Of a stretch of 64,000 nucleotides of DNA, positions 36,105 to 46,489 are shown piece after piece. Positions within the stretch are counted from its first letter, which is position 1; each line of letters begins with the position of its first letter. The translations under genes and the position numbers were made by a program. The stretch spans positions 62,001-126,000 of the forward strand of contig CAIYPP010000113.1 in NCBI GenBank assembly GCA_903928115.1. Reading direction: 5' to 3'. This DNA comes from an uncultured Planctomycetota bacterium. Lineage in GTDB: Bacteria; Planctomycetota; UBA1135; GCA-002686595. The notes below the pieces were generated by a model that saw only the letters and a list, made by a program, of their open reading frames with translations, made no database searches and was not told the origin of the DNA.

Positions 36105-37250
36105 ATGGGCGATGTGTATCTCGACATCAACGGCTCGACTCCGGTGCACCCCGAGGCCCTCGAGGCCTACGTGAGCTCGATCCGTGCAACCTGCGGCAAT
36201 GCGTCGGCATCGCACCCCGCCGGGCTCGAGGCGCAGGCGCAGATCGCCGCGGCGCGGGCCCACGTCGCGCGGGGGCTCGGCTGCGAAGCCGACGAGATCT
36301 GGTTCACCTCGGGTGGAACCGAGTCCAACAACTGGGCGCTCAAGGGCCTCTTCGGCGGCGGTCGCTCCGGCCACATCGTCACCACCGCGATCGAGCACAA
36401 GTCGGTCCTGCGCACGGCTGAAGCGCTGGCACGCAGCGGCATCGGACTCACGGTGGTCCCCGTCGGTGCGAGCGGGCGAGTCGAGGTCGAGGCGGTCGAA
36501 CGCGCGTTGCAGCGCGACACGCGCGTCGTGTCGTTGATGGTCGCCAACAACGAGACGGGCGTCCTTCAGCCCGTGCGAGAGGTGGCGCGGCTCTGCCGCG
36601 AGCGCGGCGTCCTGCTGCACTGCGACGCGGTCGCAGCGGTGGGGAAGCTCTCGCTCGACGTGCGAGAGATCGGCTGCGACATGCTCAGCATCTCGGGGCA
36701 CAAGCTCTATGCGCCCAAAGGCTGTGGTGCGCTCTTCGTGCGCCGCGGTGTCGAGCTCGCTCCGCTGATCGACGGCTGCGGACAGCAGTGCGGGATGCGC
36801 AGCGGCACCGAGAACACTCCCGCGGTCGCGGCCCTCGGCGTCGCGTTCGAGTTGCTCGTGCGCGGCGCGTTCGATGCGGTGCGCTCGCCGGAGCTGCGCG
36901 ATCGACTGTGGGAGGGGGTGCATGCGCTGGAGCCTCGCGCGCAGCGCAATGGCGAAGGACCGTGGCTCGCCAACACGCTCAGCGTGACGTTCCCTGGCTC
37001 CCTCGGAGCGGAGTTGCAGCGTGAGCTCGGTGCACTCGGCGTCCATTGCGCCGCAGGAGCGGCGGCCACCGGCGGCTCGCCGTCGCACGTCTTGATGGCG
37101 ATGGGCAAGGGCGAAATGCACGCGCGCTCGACGCTGCGTTTCTCGCTCGGGCGCTCCACCACTCGCGCGGAGATCGAGCGCACGCTCGACGCGCTCCGAG
37201 CGGTGCTCTCGTCGACTTCGCTCGCTCCCCTGCAGGAGGCTCACGCATGA
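36105..37250 (+). CDS. NifS/IscS-like PLP enzyme lacking the usual catalytic cysteine
   Basis: A 381-residue fold type I aminotransferase-like protein of the cysteine desulfurase family: YLDINGSTPV, FTSGGTESNNWAL, the cofactor lysine in SGHKLYAPKG (Lys200), and RSGTENTPAV. In cysteine desulfurases a mobile loop with SGSACTSGS carries the Cys that accepts sulfur. Here the loop reads CAAGAAATGGSPSHVL: Ala321 aligns with the catalytic Cys, and the only nearby Cys is Cys315. The enzyme may use another residue, or act as a lyase on cysteine or a related amino acid. The stop overlaps the start of cysteine dioxygenase (ATGA), so both probably act on the same substrate class. Known: fold. Inferred: reaction. 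Confidence 0.82.
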   Translation: MGDVYLDINGSTPVHPEALEAYVSSIRATCGNASASHPAGLEAQAQIAAARAHVARGLGCEADEIWFTSGGTESNNWALKGLFGGGRSGHIVTTAIEHKSVLRTAEALARSGIGLTVVPVGASGRVEVEAVERALQRDTRVVSLMVANNETGVLQPVREVARLCRERGVLLHCDAVAAVGKLSLDVREIGCDMLSISGHKLYAPKGCGALFVRRGVELAPLIDGCGQQCGMRSGTENTPAVAALGVAFELLVRGAFDAVRSPELRDRLWEGVHALEPRAQRNGEGPWLANTLSVTFPGSLGAELQRELGALGVHCAAGAAATGGSPSHVLMAMGKGEMHARSTLRFSLGRSTTRAEIERTLDALRAVLSSTSLAPLQEAHA

Positions 37251-37798
37251 ACCCGGATCCGCTCGACTTCCTGCTGGCCGACTTGGACCGCGCGCTCGCC
37301 GAAGAGGGGCGCAACGCGAAGGTGACGCGGCTGCTCGCCGAGTACGCCCAGAGCGGCGCCGTGGACTGGAAGCGCTTCGCGTTCTTCGAGGCCAACTACT
37401 ACTCGCGCAACCTCGTGCGGCGCAGCGAGCTCTACGAGCTGATCGTCCTCTGCTGGGGGCAGGGCCAGCGCAGCCCGATCCACGACCACGCCGCCCAGCG
37501 CTGCTGGATGGGCGTTCTCGAAGGCCGCGTGCGGGAGACCATCTACCGCGTCGGAGAGTCCGCTCCGCCGACGGCGGGCCCCGCGCGCGAGTTCGCCGCG
37601 GGGGGCGTCGCGTTCATCGTCGATGACATGGGCTGGCATCGCATCGAGCCCGTCGGCGACGGTCCGGCGGTGACGCTGCACCTGTACTCGCGGCCGATCC
37701 GCGAATGCCGCGTGCTCGACGAGGCGTCCGGGGCGATCCTGAACAAGCGGATGTCGTACCACTCGGTGGGGGGCAAGGTGCTCACCGGCACCCGCTGA
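37247..37798 (+). CDS. cdo: Cysteine dioxygenase
   Basis: A 183-residue cupin of the cysteine dioxygenase family, which oxidises L-cysteine to cysteine sulfinate with O2. Iron ligands: His79 and His81 in SPIHDHAAQ and His131 in MGWHRIEP. Tyr147 in LHLYSRP matches the Tyr of the mammalian Cys-Tyr cofactor. Cys86, seven residues after the first His, matches mammalian Cys93; many bacterial homologues have Gly there. A thiol dioxygenase for 3-mercaptopropionate cannot be excluded, but CDO is favoured. Coupled by ATGA overlap to the nifS-like gene. Confidence 0.87.
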   Translation: MNPDPLDFLLADLDRALAEEGRNAKVTRLLAEYAQSGAVDWKRFAFFEANYYSRNLVRRSELYELIVLCWGQGQRSPIHDHAAQRCWMGVLEGRVRETIYRVGESAPPTAGPAREFAAGGVAFIVDDMGWHRIEPVGDGPAVTLHLYSRPIRECRVLDEASGAILNKRMSYHSVGGKVLTGTR

Positions 37799-37870
37799 GC
37801 GCGCCTGCGGGCCCACTCCGACGCGCTCGGTTCGTCGTTCGAGCGCCGGGCGCCTCCGTCGGGCCACGCC

Positions 37871-37900
37871 TTGACCCGCCGCCACGATGGCCGCTAGAGT
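37871..37900 (+). promoter_or_regulatory. Sigma-70-type promoter of the tRNA gene
   Basis: TTGACC (37871-37876) and TAGAGT (37895-37900) with 18-nt spacing, 14 nt upstream of the mature tRNA 5' end. It is the best-matching promoter in the window and anchors the TASAST -10 form seen elsewhere. Confidence 0.7.
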
Positions 37901-37914
37901 CTTCGCCCCTGAAC

Positions 37915-37990
37915 GGCGGTGTAGCTCAGTGGTTAGAGCAGCGGCTTCATAAGCCGCGTGTCGGGGGTTCAAGTCCCTCCACCGCTACCA
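37915..37990 (+). tRNA. tRNA with CAU anticodon (Met, or Ile2)
   Basis: A complete 76-nt cloverleaf. The acceptor arm is GGCGGTG paired with CACCGCT (first pair G-U), the D arm GCTC...GAGC, the anticodon arm GCGGC-TTCATAA-GCCGC with CAT at the loop centre, the T arm GGGGG-TTCAAGT-CCCTC, discriminator A and an encoded CCA. It is not an initiator tRNA: it lacks the three G-C pairs next to the anticodon loop and a mismatched first pair. CAT may be elongator Met or, with lysidine, Ile2. Preceded by a sigma-70-type promoter. Confidence 0.93.
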
Positions 37991-38094
37991 CCCCTCGGGG
38001 TTGCCAACCCGCGGAGTGCCCACCCGCGGCGTGAGCACCGCGCGCTGAGGCGCATCTTTCGGCCTCCTTCGGCAGGAAACGGGCGACGCCCGGC

Positions 38095-38126
38095 GAGCGG
38101 ACGACAGCGGCTGCGCTCTTTTTTTT
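38095..38126 (+). terminator. Terminator after the tRNA
   Basis: GAGCG (38095-38099) pairs with CGCTC (38114-38118) and is followed at once by eight T residues (38119-38126). A smaller AGCG/CGCT hairpin lies inside. It lies about 105 nt after the tRNA. Confidence 0.5.
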
Positions 38127-38236
38127 CTTGCGCGGTACGGGCTGTGCGGAAAACACTCCTAGGGCCCCTCGAGCGCCAGCGCGCGGTATCCCTGTCGGGA
38201 ACGTGACCGTGAGCGACGAGGCTCTGAACTGCCCCC

Positions 38237-38482
38237 ATGGTGTCCTCGATGCAGCTGCTCGAAGAAAGCTCCGCGACCGAACTGGAACAGTCCCTCTCCG
38301 CCGAAGGCCCGCTCGTCGATCTCTCCTCTTCCGAGGGCGACTACGACTTCGAAGATGACTTCGAAGACGAAGACGACGACGAGGAGGAGGACGAGGAGGA
38401 CGAAGACGAGGACGAGGAGGACGACGACGAGGACGACGAAGATCGCGACCTCTGGGACGATGAGGACGAGGACGACGACTAG
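38237..38482 (+). CDS. Small, extremely acidic protein
   Basis: An 81-residue protein with an ordinary N-terminal third (MVSSMQLLEESSATELEQSL) and a C-terminal two thirds made almost entirely of Asp and Glu with a few Phe, Tyr and Trp (DRDLWDDED near the end). Such tails are disordered and can bind basic proteins, metal or nucleic-acid-binding partners. ATG at 38249 is an alternative start. Low-complexity acidic open frames can arise by chance in GAC/GAG-rich DNA, but the clean start, stop and length support a gene. Function unknown. Confidence 0.5.
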   Translation: MVSSMQLLEESSATELEQSLSAEGPLVDLSSSEGDYDFEDDFEDEDDDEEEDEEDEDEDEEDDDEDDEDRDLWDDEDEDDD

Positions 38483-38628
38483 TCCCAGGTCTCTCGGTGT
38501 CGTGCGCGCGCAGCACCCTCGCGGCCGTTCGGCGGGCGAGGGTGTCTGCTTTTCGGGGGATGCTCGCACGGCGGCCCGCGCCGACTAAGATGCGCGCGGC
38601 GGCGGGCGGAGCGTCCATCCGCGGCCAC

Positions 38629-41091
<2,463 letters not shown>

Positions 41092-41100
41092 TCGTTCGAA

Positions 41101-41655
41101 TCACTGCGGTTGACGCAAGTCGAGCACGCGGCAGAGCGCCGTGATCACGAGCGCGTGGCGGATGTCGCCCGAGGCGATGCGCGCGCGCACCTCGTCGAGC
41201 CCGAGCGTCTCGACCACGATGTCCTCACCGTTGTCGAGCTCTTGCCCATGCGTCCTCACGCAGTCCTCCGCCAGCCAGTGGTGGCAGAGATTGTCGTGAA
41301 AGGCAGGGTTGGGCTCGACGCAGCCCAAGTAGCTCCAGCGCTCGCTCGTGTAGCCGCATTCCTCGCGCAGCTCGCGCTGTGCGGCTTCGCCGTGGGCCTC
41401 TCCAGGGTCGACCACGCCTCCGGGGATCTCGGTGGTGACCTTCGCCGAGCCGAAGCGGAATTGGCGCACGACGACGAGGCGCCGCTCGCGCGTCAGCGCG
41501 ACCACGTTGCACCACTCCGGAGTCTCGAGCACGGTGCGCTGCATGTCCTTCCCCGTGCGCGGATTCGTCAGCGTGTCGAAGCGCGCGCGGCAGATGACGA
41601 GATCGGGGCCGTATTGGCTGTTCAGGAGCGGCCAGGGGCGGGGGTGCTCGGTCAT
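41101..41655 (-). CDS. Nudix hydrolase (ADP-ribose pyrophosphatase-like)
   Basis: A 184-residue Nudix protein with the full box GGVVDPGEAHGEAAQRELRE followed by ECGY. The N-terminal beta-sheet has VLETPEWCNVVAL and the segment VVVRQFRFG, as in ADP-ribose pyrophosphatases of the NudF type. The family hydrolyses nucleoside diphosphate-linked compounds; ADP-sugar preference is inferred. Single gene; the leaderless-type -10 lies 7 nt from the ATG. It converges on the LOG-family gene. Confidence 0.88.
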   Translation of the reverse strand: MTEHPRPWPLLNSQYGPDLVICRARFDTLTNPRTGKDMQRTVLETPEWCNVVALTRERRLVVVRQFRFGSAKVTTEIPGGVVDPGEAHGEAAQRELREECGYTSERWSYLGCVEPNPAFHDNLCHHWLAEDCVRTHGQELDNGEDIVVETLGLDEVRARIASGDIRHALVITALCRVLDLRQPQ

Positions 41656-41662
41656 GGTCCGA

Positions 41663-41668
41663 AGTCTA
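41663..41668 (-). promoter_or_regulatory. -10-like TAGACT, 7 nt before start
   Basis: Minus-strand TAGACT with 7 nt to the ATG of the Nudix gene at 41655. No room for a Shine-Dalgarno sequence in a transcript started at the usual distance. Confidence 0.5.
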
Positions 41669-41704
41669 GGCTCCGCCGCGCTAGGACGCCCGCGCCGAGG
41701 GCGC

Positions 41705-41710
41705 TACCGT
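41705..41710 (+). promoter_or_regulatory. -10-like TACCGT, 6 nt before start
   Basis: TACCGT with 6 nt to the ATG at 41717, divergent from the Nudix promoter about 40 bp away. Confidence 0.4.
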
Positions 41711-41716
41711 GCGCCG

Positions 41717-42658
41717 ATGGCAATCGTGGAGCTGAGTGAGGCGGAGCGCGCCCGGCGCAATCAAGGCGTGGCGGCGCTGCTCACCGTCCAGCTCTTTTTT
41801 GGGCTGCTGCCGCTGTTCGGCAAGGTCGCGTTCGGCTGTTTCGCCGCGCGCGCGGTCGCCGGTTGGCGCATCGCCGTCGGCGGCGTCGCCCTCGGCGCGA
41901 TCGCGGCGGCTCTGCACGGACGGCGGTTTCTGCCCGAGCGCGGGGATCTGCCGCGTCTGTTCCTGTGCGGCCTCCTCGGCATCGTGCTCAACATGGCGCT
42001 CTTTCTCGAGGGGCTGCAGCGCTCGACGGCGATCAACGTCGCGCTGCTCCTGCCGCTGATCCCGGTGTTCACGCTGCTCGTGGCGATCGCGGCGCGACAG
42101 GAGCGCTTCGACATGCCGCGCGCCATCGGCATGGCGGTCGCCTTCTGCGGAGCCGGGCTCGTGCTCTTCGAGCGCGGCGGACGGATCGGTTCCGATCACC
42201 TGACGGGCAATCTGCTCGTAGTCGCCAACGAGCTGTGCTACGCGATCTACTTCGTGCTCTTGCGGCCGCTCCTCGCGAAGTATCCGCCGCTCGTCCTGAC
42301 GGCCTGGGTGTTCCTGCTCTCCGCGTGGTCGATCCCGCTGCTCACGGGAGCGCAAGCGCCGCTCGTGCCCGATTCCGTCACCCGCGACGCATGGTGGGCG
42401 ATCGGCTACATCGTGATCTTCCCGACGATCTTCACGTACCTGCTGAACTCGTTCGCTTTGACGCGCGTCTCGGCCTCGACGGCGGCGTCCTTCATCTTCC
42501 TGCAGCCGATGGTGACGGTGGTCGGAGCGCTCCTTTGGCTCGGCGAGGGACTCCCGCAGCACTTCGCGCTGGCCACGCTCTTGACGTTCGGCGGGGTCTG
42601 GCTCGTCGCACGGCGTCCCGCGGCGCGTCCTATCGCGCCCGCGACGCAGAGGTCGTAG
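41717..42658 (+). CDS. EamA/DMT-family transporter
   Basis: A 313-residue protein with ten predicted membrane helices in two EamA repeats: the first covers residues about 12-145 (LFFGLLPLFGKVAF, LGIVLNMALFLEGLQRST) and the second about 155-300 (TGNLLVVANELCYAIYFVLL, SASTAASFIFLQPMVTVVGA). DMT proteins export amino acids, metabolites or drugs. The substrate cannot be predicted from sequence. The start is the ATG at 41717; the upstream open frame is the shadow of the Nudix gene. The stop TAG overlaps a -10-like box for the following gene. Confidence 0.88.
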   Translation: MAIVELSEAERARRNQGVAALLTVQLFFGLLPLFGKVAFGCFAARAVAGWRIAVGGVALGAIAAALHGRRFLPERGDLPRLFLCGLLGIVLNMALFLEGLQRSTAINVALLLPLIPVFTLLVAIAARQERFDMPRAIGMAVAFCGAGLVLFERGGRIGSDHLTGNLLVVANELCYAIYFVLLRPLLAKYPPLVLTAWVFLLSAWSIPLLTGAQAPLVPDSVTRDAWWAIGYIVIFPTIFTYLLNSFALTRVSASTAASFIFLQPMVTVVGALLWLGEGLPQHFALATLLTFGGVWLVARRPAARPIAPATQRS

Positions 42659-42661
42659 ATT
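42656..42661 (+). promoter_or_regulatory. -10-like TAGATT, 8 nt before start
   Basis: TAGATT begins inside the stop codon of the DMT gene and lies 8 nt before the ATG at 42670, so the thioesterase gene may have its own leaderless promoter. Confidence 0.4.
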
Positions 42662-42669
42662 TTCGCGCC

Positions 42670-43104
42670 ATGCACGCTCCTCAGGTCCCCGACTCGTCCC
42701 GCATCCGCTTTCGCTGCAAGGCGCGCACGCGCTGGTCCGACGAGGACAACCAGAACGTGCTCAACAATGCGGTGTACATGACCCTCCTCGAAGAAGGACG
42801 TCACGCGTACTTCGGCCGCCTCGGCCTCCTGGAGCTCAACCATTTCCCGTTCGTGTTGGCGCAGTGCAACATCCGCTTCGTGTCGCCGGGGCGCGGCGGC
42901 GTGGAGGTGGAGGTCGAGGTCGTGACCACGCGGCTCGGCAGCTCGTCGTTCGAACAGGCCTACCGCGTGCGCGAGACGCCGGGCGGTCGCGTGTGGTGCG
43001 AGGCGGAGGCCGTGCTCGTGGTCTATGACGCGCGCAACGGACGCAGCTCCCCGATGAGCGCCGCCTTCAAGGGCGCCATCGCGGAGTTCGAAGGCCTCGG
43101 CTGA
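42670..43104 (+). CDS. Acyl-CoA thioesterase (4HBT/YbgC-like hotdog fold)
   Basis: A 144-residue single hotdog domain. RTRWSDEDNQNVLNNAVYM corresponds to the active-site region of 4-hydroxybenzoyl-CoA thioesterases (Asp in WSDED, NNAVY helix start), followed by LLEEGRHAYF and QCNIRFVSPGRGG. It likely hydrolyses an acyl-CoA as a tetramer in the cytoplasm; acyl specificity unknown. It follows the DMT gene by 11 nt and converges on the UnbV lipoprotein gene. Confidence 0.85.
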   Translation: MHAPQVPDSSRIRFRCKARTRWSDEDNQNVLNNAVYMTLLEEGRHAYFGRLGLLELNHFPFVLAQCNIRFVSPGRGGVEVEVEVVTTRLGSSSFEQAYRVRETPGGRVWCEAEAVLVVYDARNGRSSPMSAAFKGAIAEFEGLG

Positions 43105-43119
43105 GGCGCGGCGCGCGGC

Positions 43120-46100
43120 TCAGCGCGGCGTCGGCAGCGGCTCGCCGGAGTGGACAGGCGCGAGCCAGCGGTGCGCCGGACGCGTGTTCCACTCGCGGCG
43201 CCACGCGCGGTGCTCGGCGTCATCGGGGAAGCGCTCGCTCGGTGAGTAGGGATAGCCGCTCATGCCGTGGAAGGGCAGCGGTTCGACGTAGAGCGCGTCA
43301 ACGGTGTTGGGATCGCGATCCTTGGCCCAGCCGTCGAGGAACACGAGGTAGTCGCGGCGCCAGCCGGGCTTCGGGGCCGGGAGCGCGCTCGCGTCGAAGC
43401 TCACGCTCAGCGCGTCGCCCGCGCCCATGATCACGAAGCGGTCGTCGATGCCGGTGAGCAGCGGCAGGACGTCGCCGAGCTTGGTGTAGGAGCCGGGGTG
43501 CTGGTTCCAGCGCGGCTGCCACGCGATGCGCTCCCAGTCGAAGCGCTCGGGTTGGTGGGGAAGCTCCGACCGCTCGGGATCGCTGAAGCCCCGCAGCCAC
43601 AGCTTCGCAGACTGCGGCTCGATGGACGTGACCGCGAGCGGTGCGTCATCTCCGTCCGTCGCGAGGCGGATCGAGTCCCAGTAGAGCCGCAGCGATCCAA
43701 AGAGCCGCAGGCGCGGATCGGCGCGGTCCAAGACCGCACCGACGTCGATGACCATGCTCTTCGTCTTGCCGGCCGGGAAGCCGATCGGCGGCCCCGCCGG
43801 GCGCCAGCCGCCTTGCCCATCGGGCACCTGCAGCATCGGCGGGATGAACTCCTGCTCGGGGTCGCGCGCGCTCGCCATGTTGACGCTGGCGTCGGTCCAG
43901 TAGAACCAGCCGGTCATCACGAGACGCAACTTCTGCGCCTGCGCGACGCGCTCGCGGTCGAAGGAGAGCTCCAAGAAGTGCGGGTTCGCGAGGCCGAGGA
44001 ACTGGCTCGGCGCGGGCTCGAACGGCGCCGCGTAGCGATCGTCGATGGCCGCGAGCTCCGCCGACCAGTCGCGTCCGTCGCTTCCCATCGCGCGCGGCGC
44101 GAGCGGTGCGCGCACGCTGTGCGTGTGAGGCGCGGGGAAGGGCGGAAAGGTGAAGAGCTCGTTGGGATAGATCTCGGTGTCGGCAGGGTGATCGACGACG
44201 TCGATGCGGATGCGGTCGAGGTAGGTGACCTCGCGCAGCTCTTCGGTGAACTGCAGCTCGAGCTTGCCATCCTTCGGGACGAGCGCCTCGCCGCGCACGA
44301 GCACGTACTCGTCGTGGTCGGGCGGGACGAGCATCCCCGGTGCCATCGGAAGTCCGAGCGGCGTGATGCCGAGGACGTCGCTCACGAAGACGTACTCGCT
44401 GCCATTCCAGCTGTAGAGGAACGGACACGAGCCGACGAGGCCTTCGCTCTGCTCGAGCGCGCTGCCGGTACTCGCGCGGTCGCCGAGGTCACGGCGCAGC
44501 TCGTACTGCAGCACGCCGTTGGGCCACGTGACGCGCACGAGGTCGGTCTCTCTGTGCTCGCCGACGCCGAGCAGCGTCGCCTCGCCGCTCCAGAACACGC
44601 GCCGGTAGGTCTCCTTCGCGCGGAGCTCGACGATCGCGCCGACGCCGCGGCGATTGTCCTTCACGCCACGGAATCCCAGCCGCACGACGCCGTTGGCGCC
44701 GCGGACGCCGCGCTGGAGCGACACGCCCGCGTCGCCGACGCCGACGACATCCCACGCGAGGTCGCCGTCGAGGTCCTCGATCAGCATCGGAGCGGCTTCG
44801 AGCGCGAGCTCCGCCGGCGCGCTCTGAGCGGTGCCGAGGCCGAGCTGACCTTGCAGCCGTGCCGGCTCGGACGTGGCCCACAGCACGTCGAGGCTGCCAT
44901 CGAGGTCGAGGTCGAGCTGGAAGAGCGGCTGGTTGCTGGGCAGCGTTCCGCTCGGAGGCAGGAGCTTGCCGTCGGCCTTCCAACCGCCGCCGAGCTGCGC
45001 GCGCAGGACCGCGCCATCGGAGGACCAAACGTCGGGCCGAGAGTCGCCGTCGAGGTCGGCCACCAGCGGACGGCGCGCTCCCGACTGGAAGCCAGCGAGC
45101 GCCGCGGATTCGTCGGCGAACACGCCGCCGCGCAGGTTGCTCGCGAGGAAGTGGGAGCCTGGGCGTCCGAGGAGCAGGTCGACGTCTTGATCCGTGTCGA
45201 AGTCTTCGGCGACGCACCACGCAAGTGGCGCGCCGCGCGGAAGCTTCGCCTCGGCCGTGACGTCGGTGAGATTGCCGTCTGCGCTCGCGGACGCGAGACC
45301 GTCGTTGCGAAGGAGCTGGGCGCCGGCGCTGCCGACGAGCAGCACGTCGAGGTCGCCCTCGTGGTCGTAGTCGATCACGAGCGCGTCCGCGATCGCGCCC
45401 GAAGGCTTGGGAAGCTGCTTGGGGCTCGCACTCCAGCTCGCCGACTGGTCCGCGATGCTCCGCGCGCTGCGCACGAGCTTCAGCTCGCCCTTGGCGACGT
45501 ACAGCAGATCGAGCACGTTGTCGCCCTTGGCGCCGTCGAGGTCGAACGCGAGGGCCCATTCGACGGGCTCGGTCGCGAGCGACTGCGCGCGCCATGAGCC
45601 CTTCTCCTGCAGTCCGAGGAAGAGCCCGCGTCCACCCCAGCCGACGAGGTCGAGATCGCCGTCGTTGTCGAGGTCGCACGCGCGCAGACCGCTCGCTCCG
45701 GCGAACTCCGGCAGGATGGCCTGCGCGGCGGAGAACTGCGGCAGCTTTCCGGACCCGCTGAAGCGCGCGCCCGCCGGCTTGGGGAACGCGATCCGCCCGA
45801 AGTTGCCCATGTCGAAGTCTTCGGTGCGCGGGCTGGGGACACCGCGGTTGCCGAGCGACTGATGCTCGTCCAAGAGCTTCTCGCCCTCGGCGTCGCGATC
45901 GGTCATCGTGCAGTGCAGGCCGAGCTTGTAGATCGCAGGCAAGTACCACGAGCCTGCGTTCTCGATGCCGCGCGCGACCACTTCGCGGAGCAGACGCTCG
46001 TACTCGGCGGGATTCGAGCCCTGCACCGAGTCGATCAGCTTGAAGCGCGTCGGCAGGTCGTCGGGTGCGAGTTCGAGCACGCGGCGGAAGTCCGAGGCCG

Positions 46101-46440
46101 CGGCATCGAGGTCGGCGTTGAACTGAGCGACGCGGCCGCGGTTGTAGAAGTAGCGCGGGTCCTGCTGCGACTTCTCGGCGGCGCGCTCGAGCAGCTTCGA
46201 GGCGTTGTCGACGTCGGCGAGGCGCAGGTAGACGCAGGCGGCGTCGATCAGGTCGCTGGGGAGCGCGCCCGAGCCTTCGATCAGCGGCCGGAGCGCCTCG
46301 AGGGCCTGCGCGCGGTTGTCTTTCGCAAAGTTCGCTGCCGCGAGCTCGCGCGCGAGCTGGGGATCGCCCTTGTCGCCGCAGGCAGGGGCGCAGAGGGCCA
46401 GAGACAGGAGGAAGATGCTTTGGGGATTGGGGCGCGGCAT
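43120..46440 (-). CDS. Giant lipoprotein with TPR, VCBS/FG-GAP and ASPIC/UnbV domains
   Basis: A 1,106-residue exported protein. Residues 1-22 are a signal with lipobox-like CAPAC. Residues about 25-170 are TPR-like helices. Residues about 215-600 are VCBS/FG-GAP repeats with Asp-rich calcium-binding loops (DLDNDGDLDLVG, DFDTDQDVDLLLG, DLDGDSRPDVW, DLDLDGSLDVLW), which form an integrin-like propeller. Residues about 615-690 are an ASPIC/UnbV domain (GVGAIVELR, VRVTWPNGVLQYE). The last 400 residues are a beta-rich region I cannot assign. Such proteins are cell-surface or outer-membrane anchored and probably bind carbohydrate or protein; the role is unknown. Confidence 0.88.
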   Translation of the reverse strand: MPRPNPQSIFLLSLALCAPACGDKGDPQLARELAAANFAKDNRAQALEALRPLIEGSGALPSDLIDAACVYLRLADVDNASKLLERAAEKSQQDPRYFYNRGRVAQFNADLDAAASDFRRVLELAPDDLPTRFKLIDSVQGSNPAEYERLLREVVARGIENAGSWYLPAIYKLGLHCTMTDRDAEGEKLLDEHQSLGNRGVPSPRTEDFDMGNFGRIAFPKPAGARFSGSGKLPQFSAAQAILPEFAGASGLRACDLDNDGDLDLVGWGGRGLFLGLQEKGSWRAQSLATEPVEWALAFDLDGAKGDNVLDLLYVAKGELKLVRSARSIADQSASWSASPKQLPKPSGAIADALVIDYDHEGDLDVLLVGSAGAQLLRNDGLASASADGNLTDVTAEAKLPRGAPLAWCVAEDFDTDQDVDLLLGRPGSHFLASNLRGGVFADESAALAGFQSGARRPLVADLDGDSRPDVWSSDGAVLRAQLGGGWKADGKLLPPSGTLPSNQPLFQLDLDLDGSLDVLWATSEPARLQGQLGLGTAQSAPAELALEAAPMLIEDLDGDLAWDVVGVGDAGVSLQRGVRGANGVVRLGFRGVKDNRRGVGAIVELRAKETYRRVFWSGEATLLGVGEHRETDLVRVTWPNGVLQYELRRDLGDRASTGSALEQSEGLVGSCPFLYSWNGSEYVFVSDVLGITPLGLPMAPGMLVPPDHDEYVLVRGEALVPKDGKLELQFTEELREVTYLDRIRIDVVDHPADTEIYPNELFTFPPFPAPHTHSVRAPLAPRAMGSDGRDWSAELAAIDDRYAAPFEPAPSQFLGLANPHFLELSFDRERVAQAQKLRLVMTGWFYWTDASVNMASARDPEQEFIPPMLQVPDGQGGWRPAGPPIGFPAGKTKSMVIDVGAVLDRADPRLRLFGSLRLYWDSIRLATDGDDAPLAVTSIEPQSAKLWLRGFSDPERSELPHQPERFDWERIAWQPRWNQHPGSYTKLGDVLPLLTGIDDRFVIMGAGDALSVSFDASALPAPKPGWRRDYLVFLDGWAKDRDPNTVDALYVEPLPFHGMSGYPYSPSERFPDDAEHRAWRREWNTRPAHRWLAPVHSGEPLPTPR

Positions 46441-46489
46441 GGGGGAGGTGCGTGCCTTGGCGACGCGGCGCGATTAGAACAGTCGCACG

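Noticed and set aside
37915-37990. Initiator tRNA-fMet
   Set aside because: The anticodon stem lacks the three consecutive G-C pairs and position 1 is paired.
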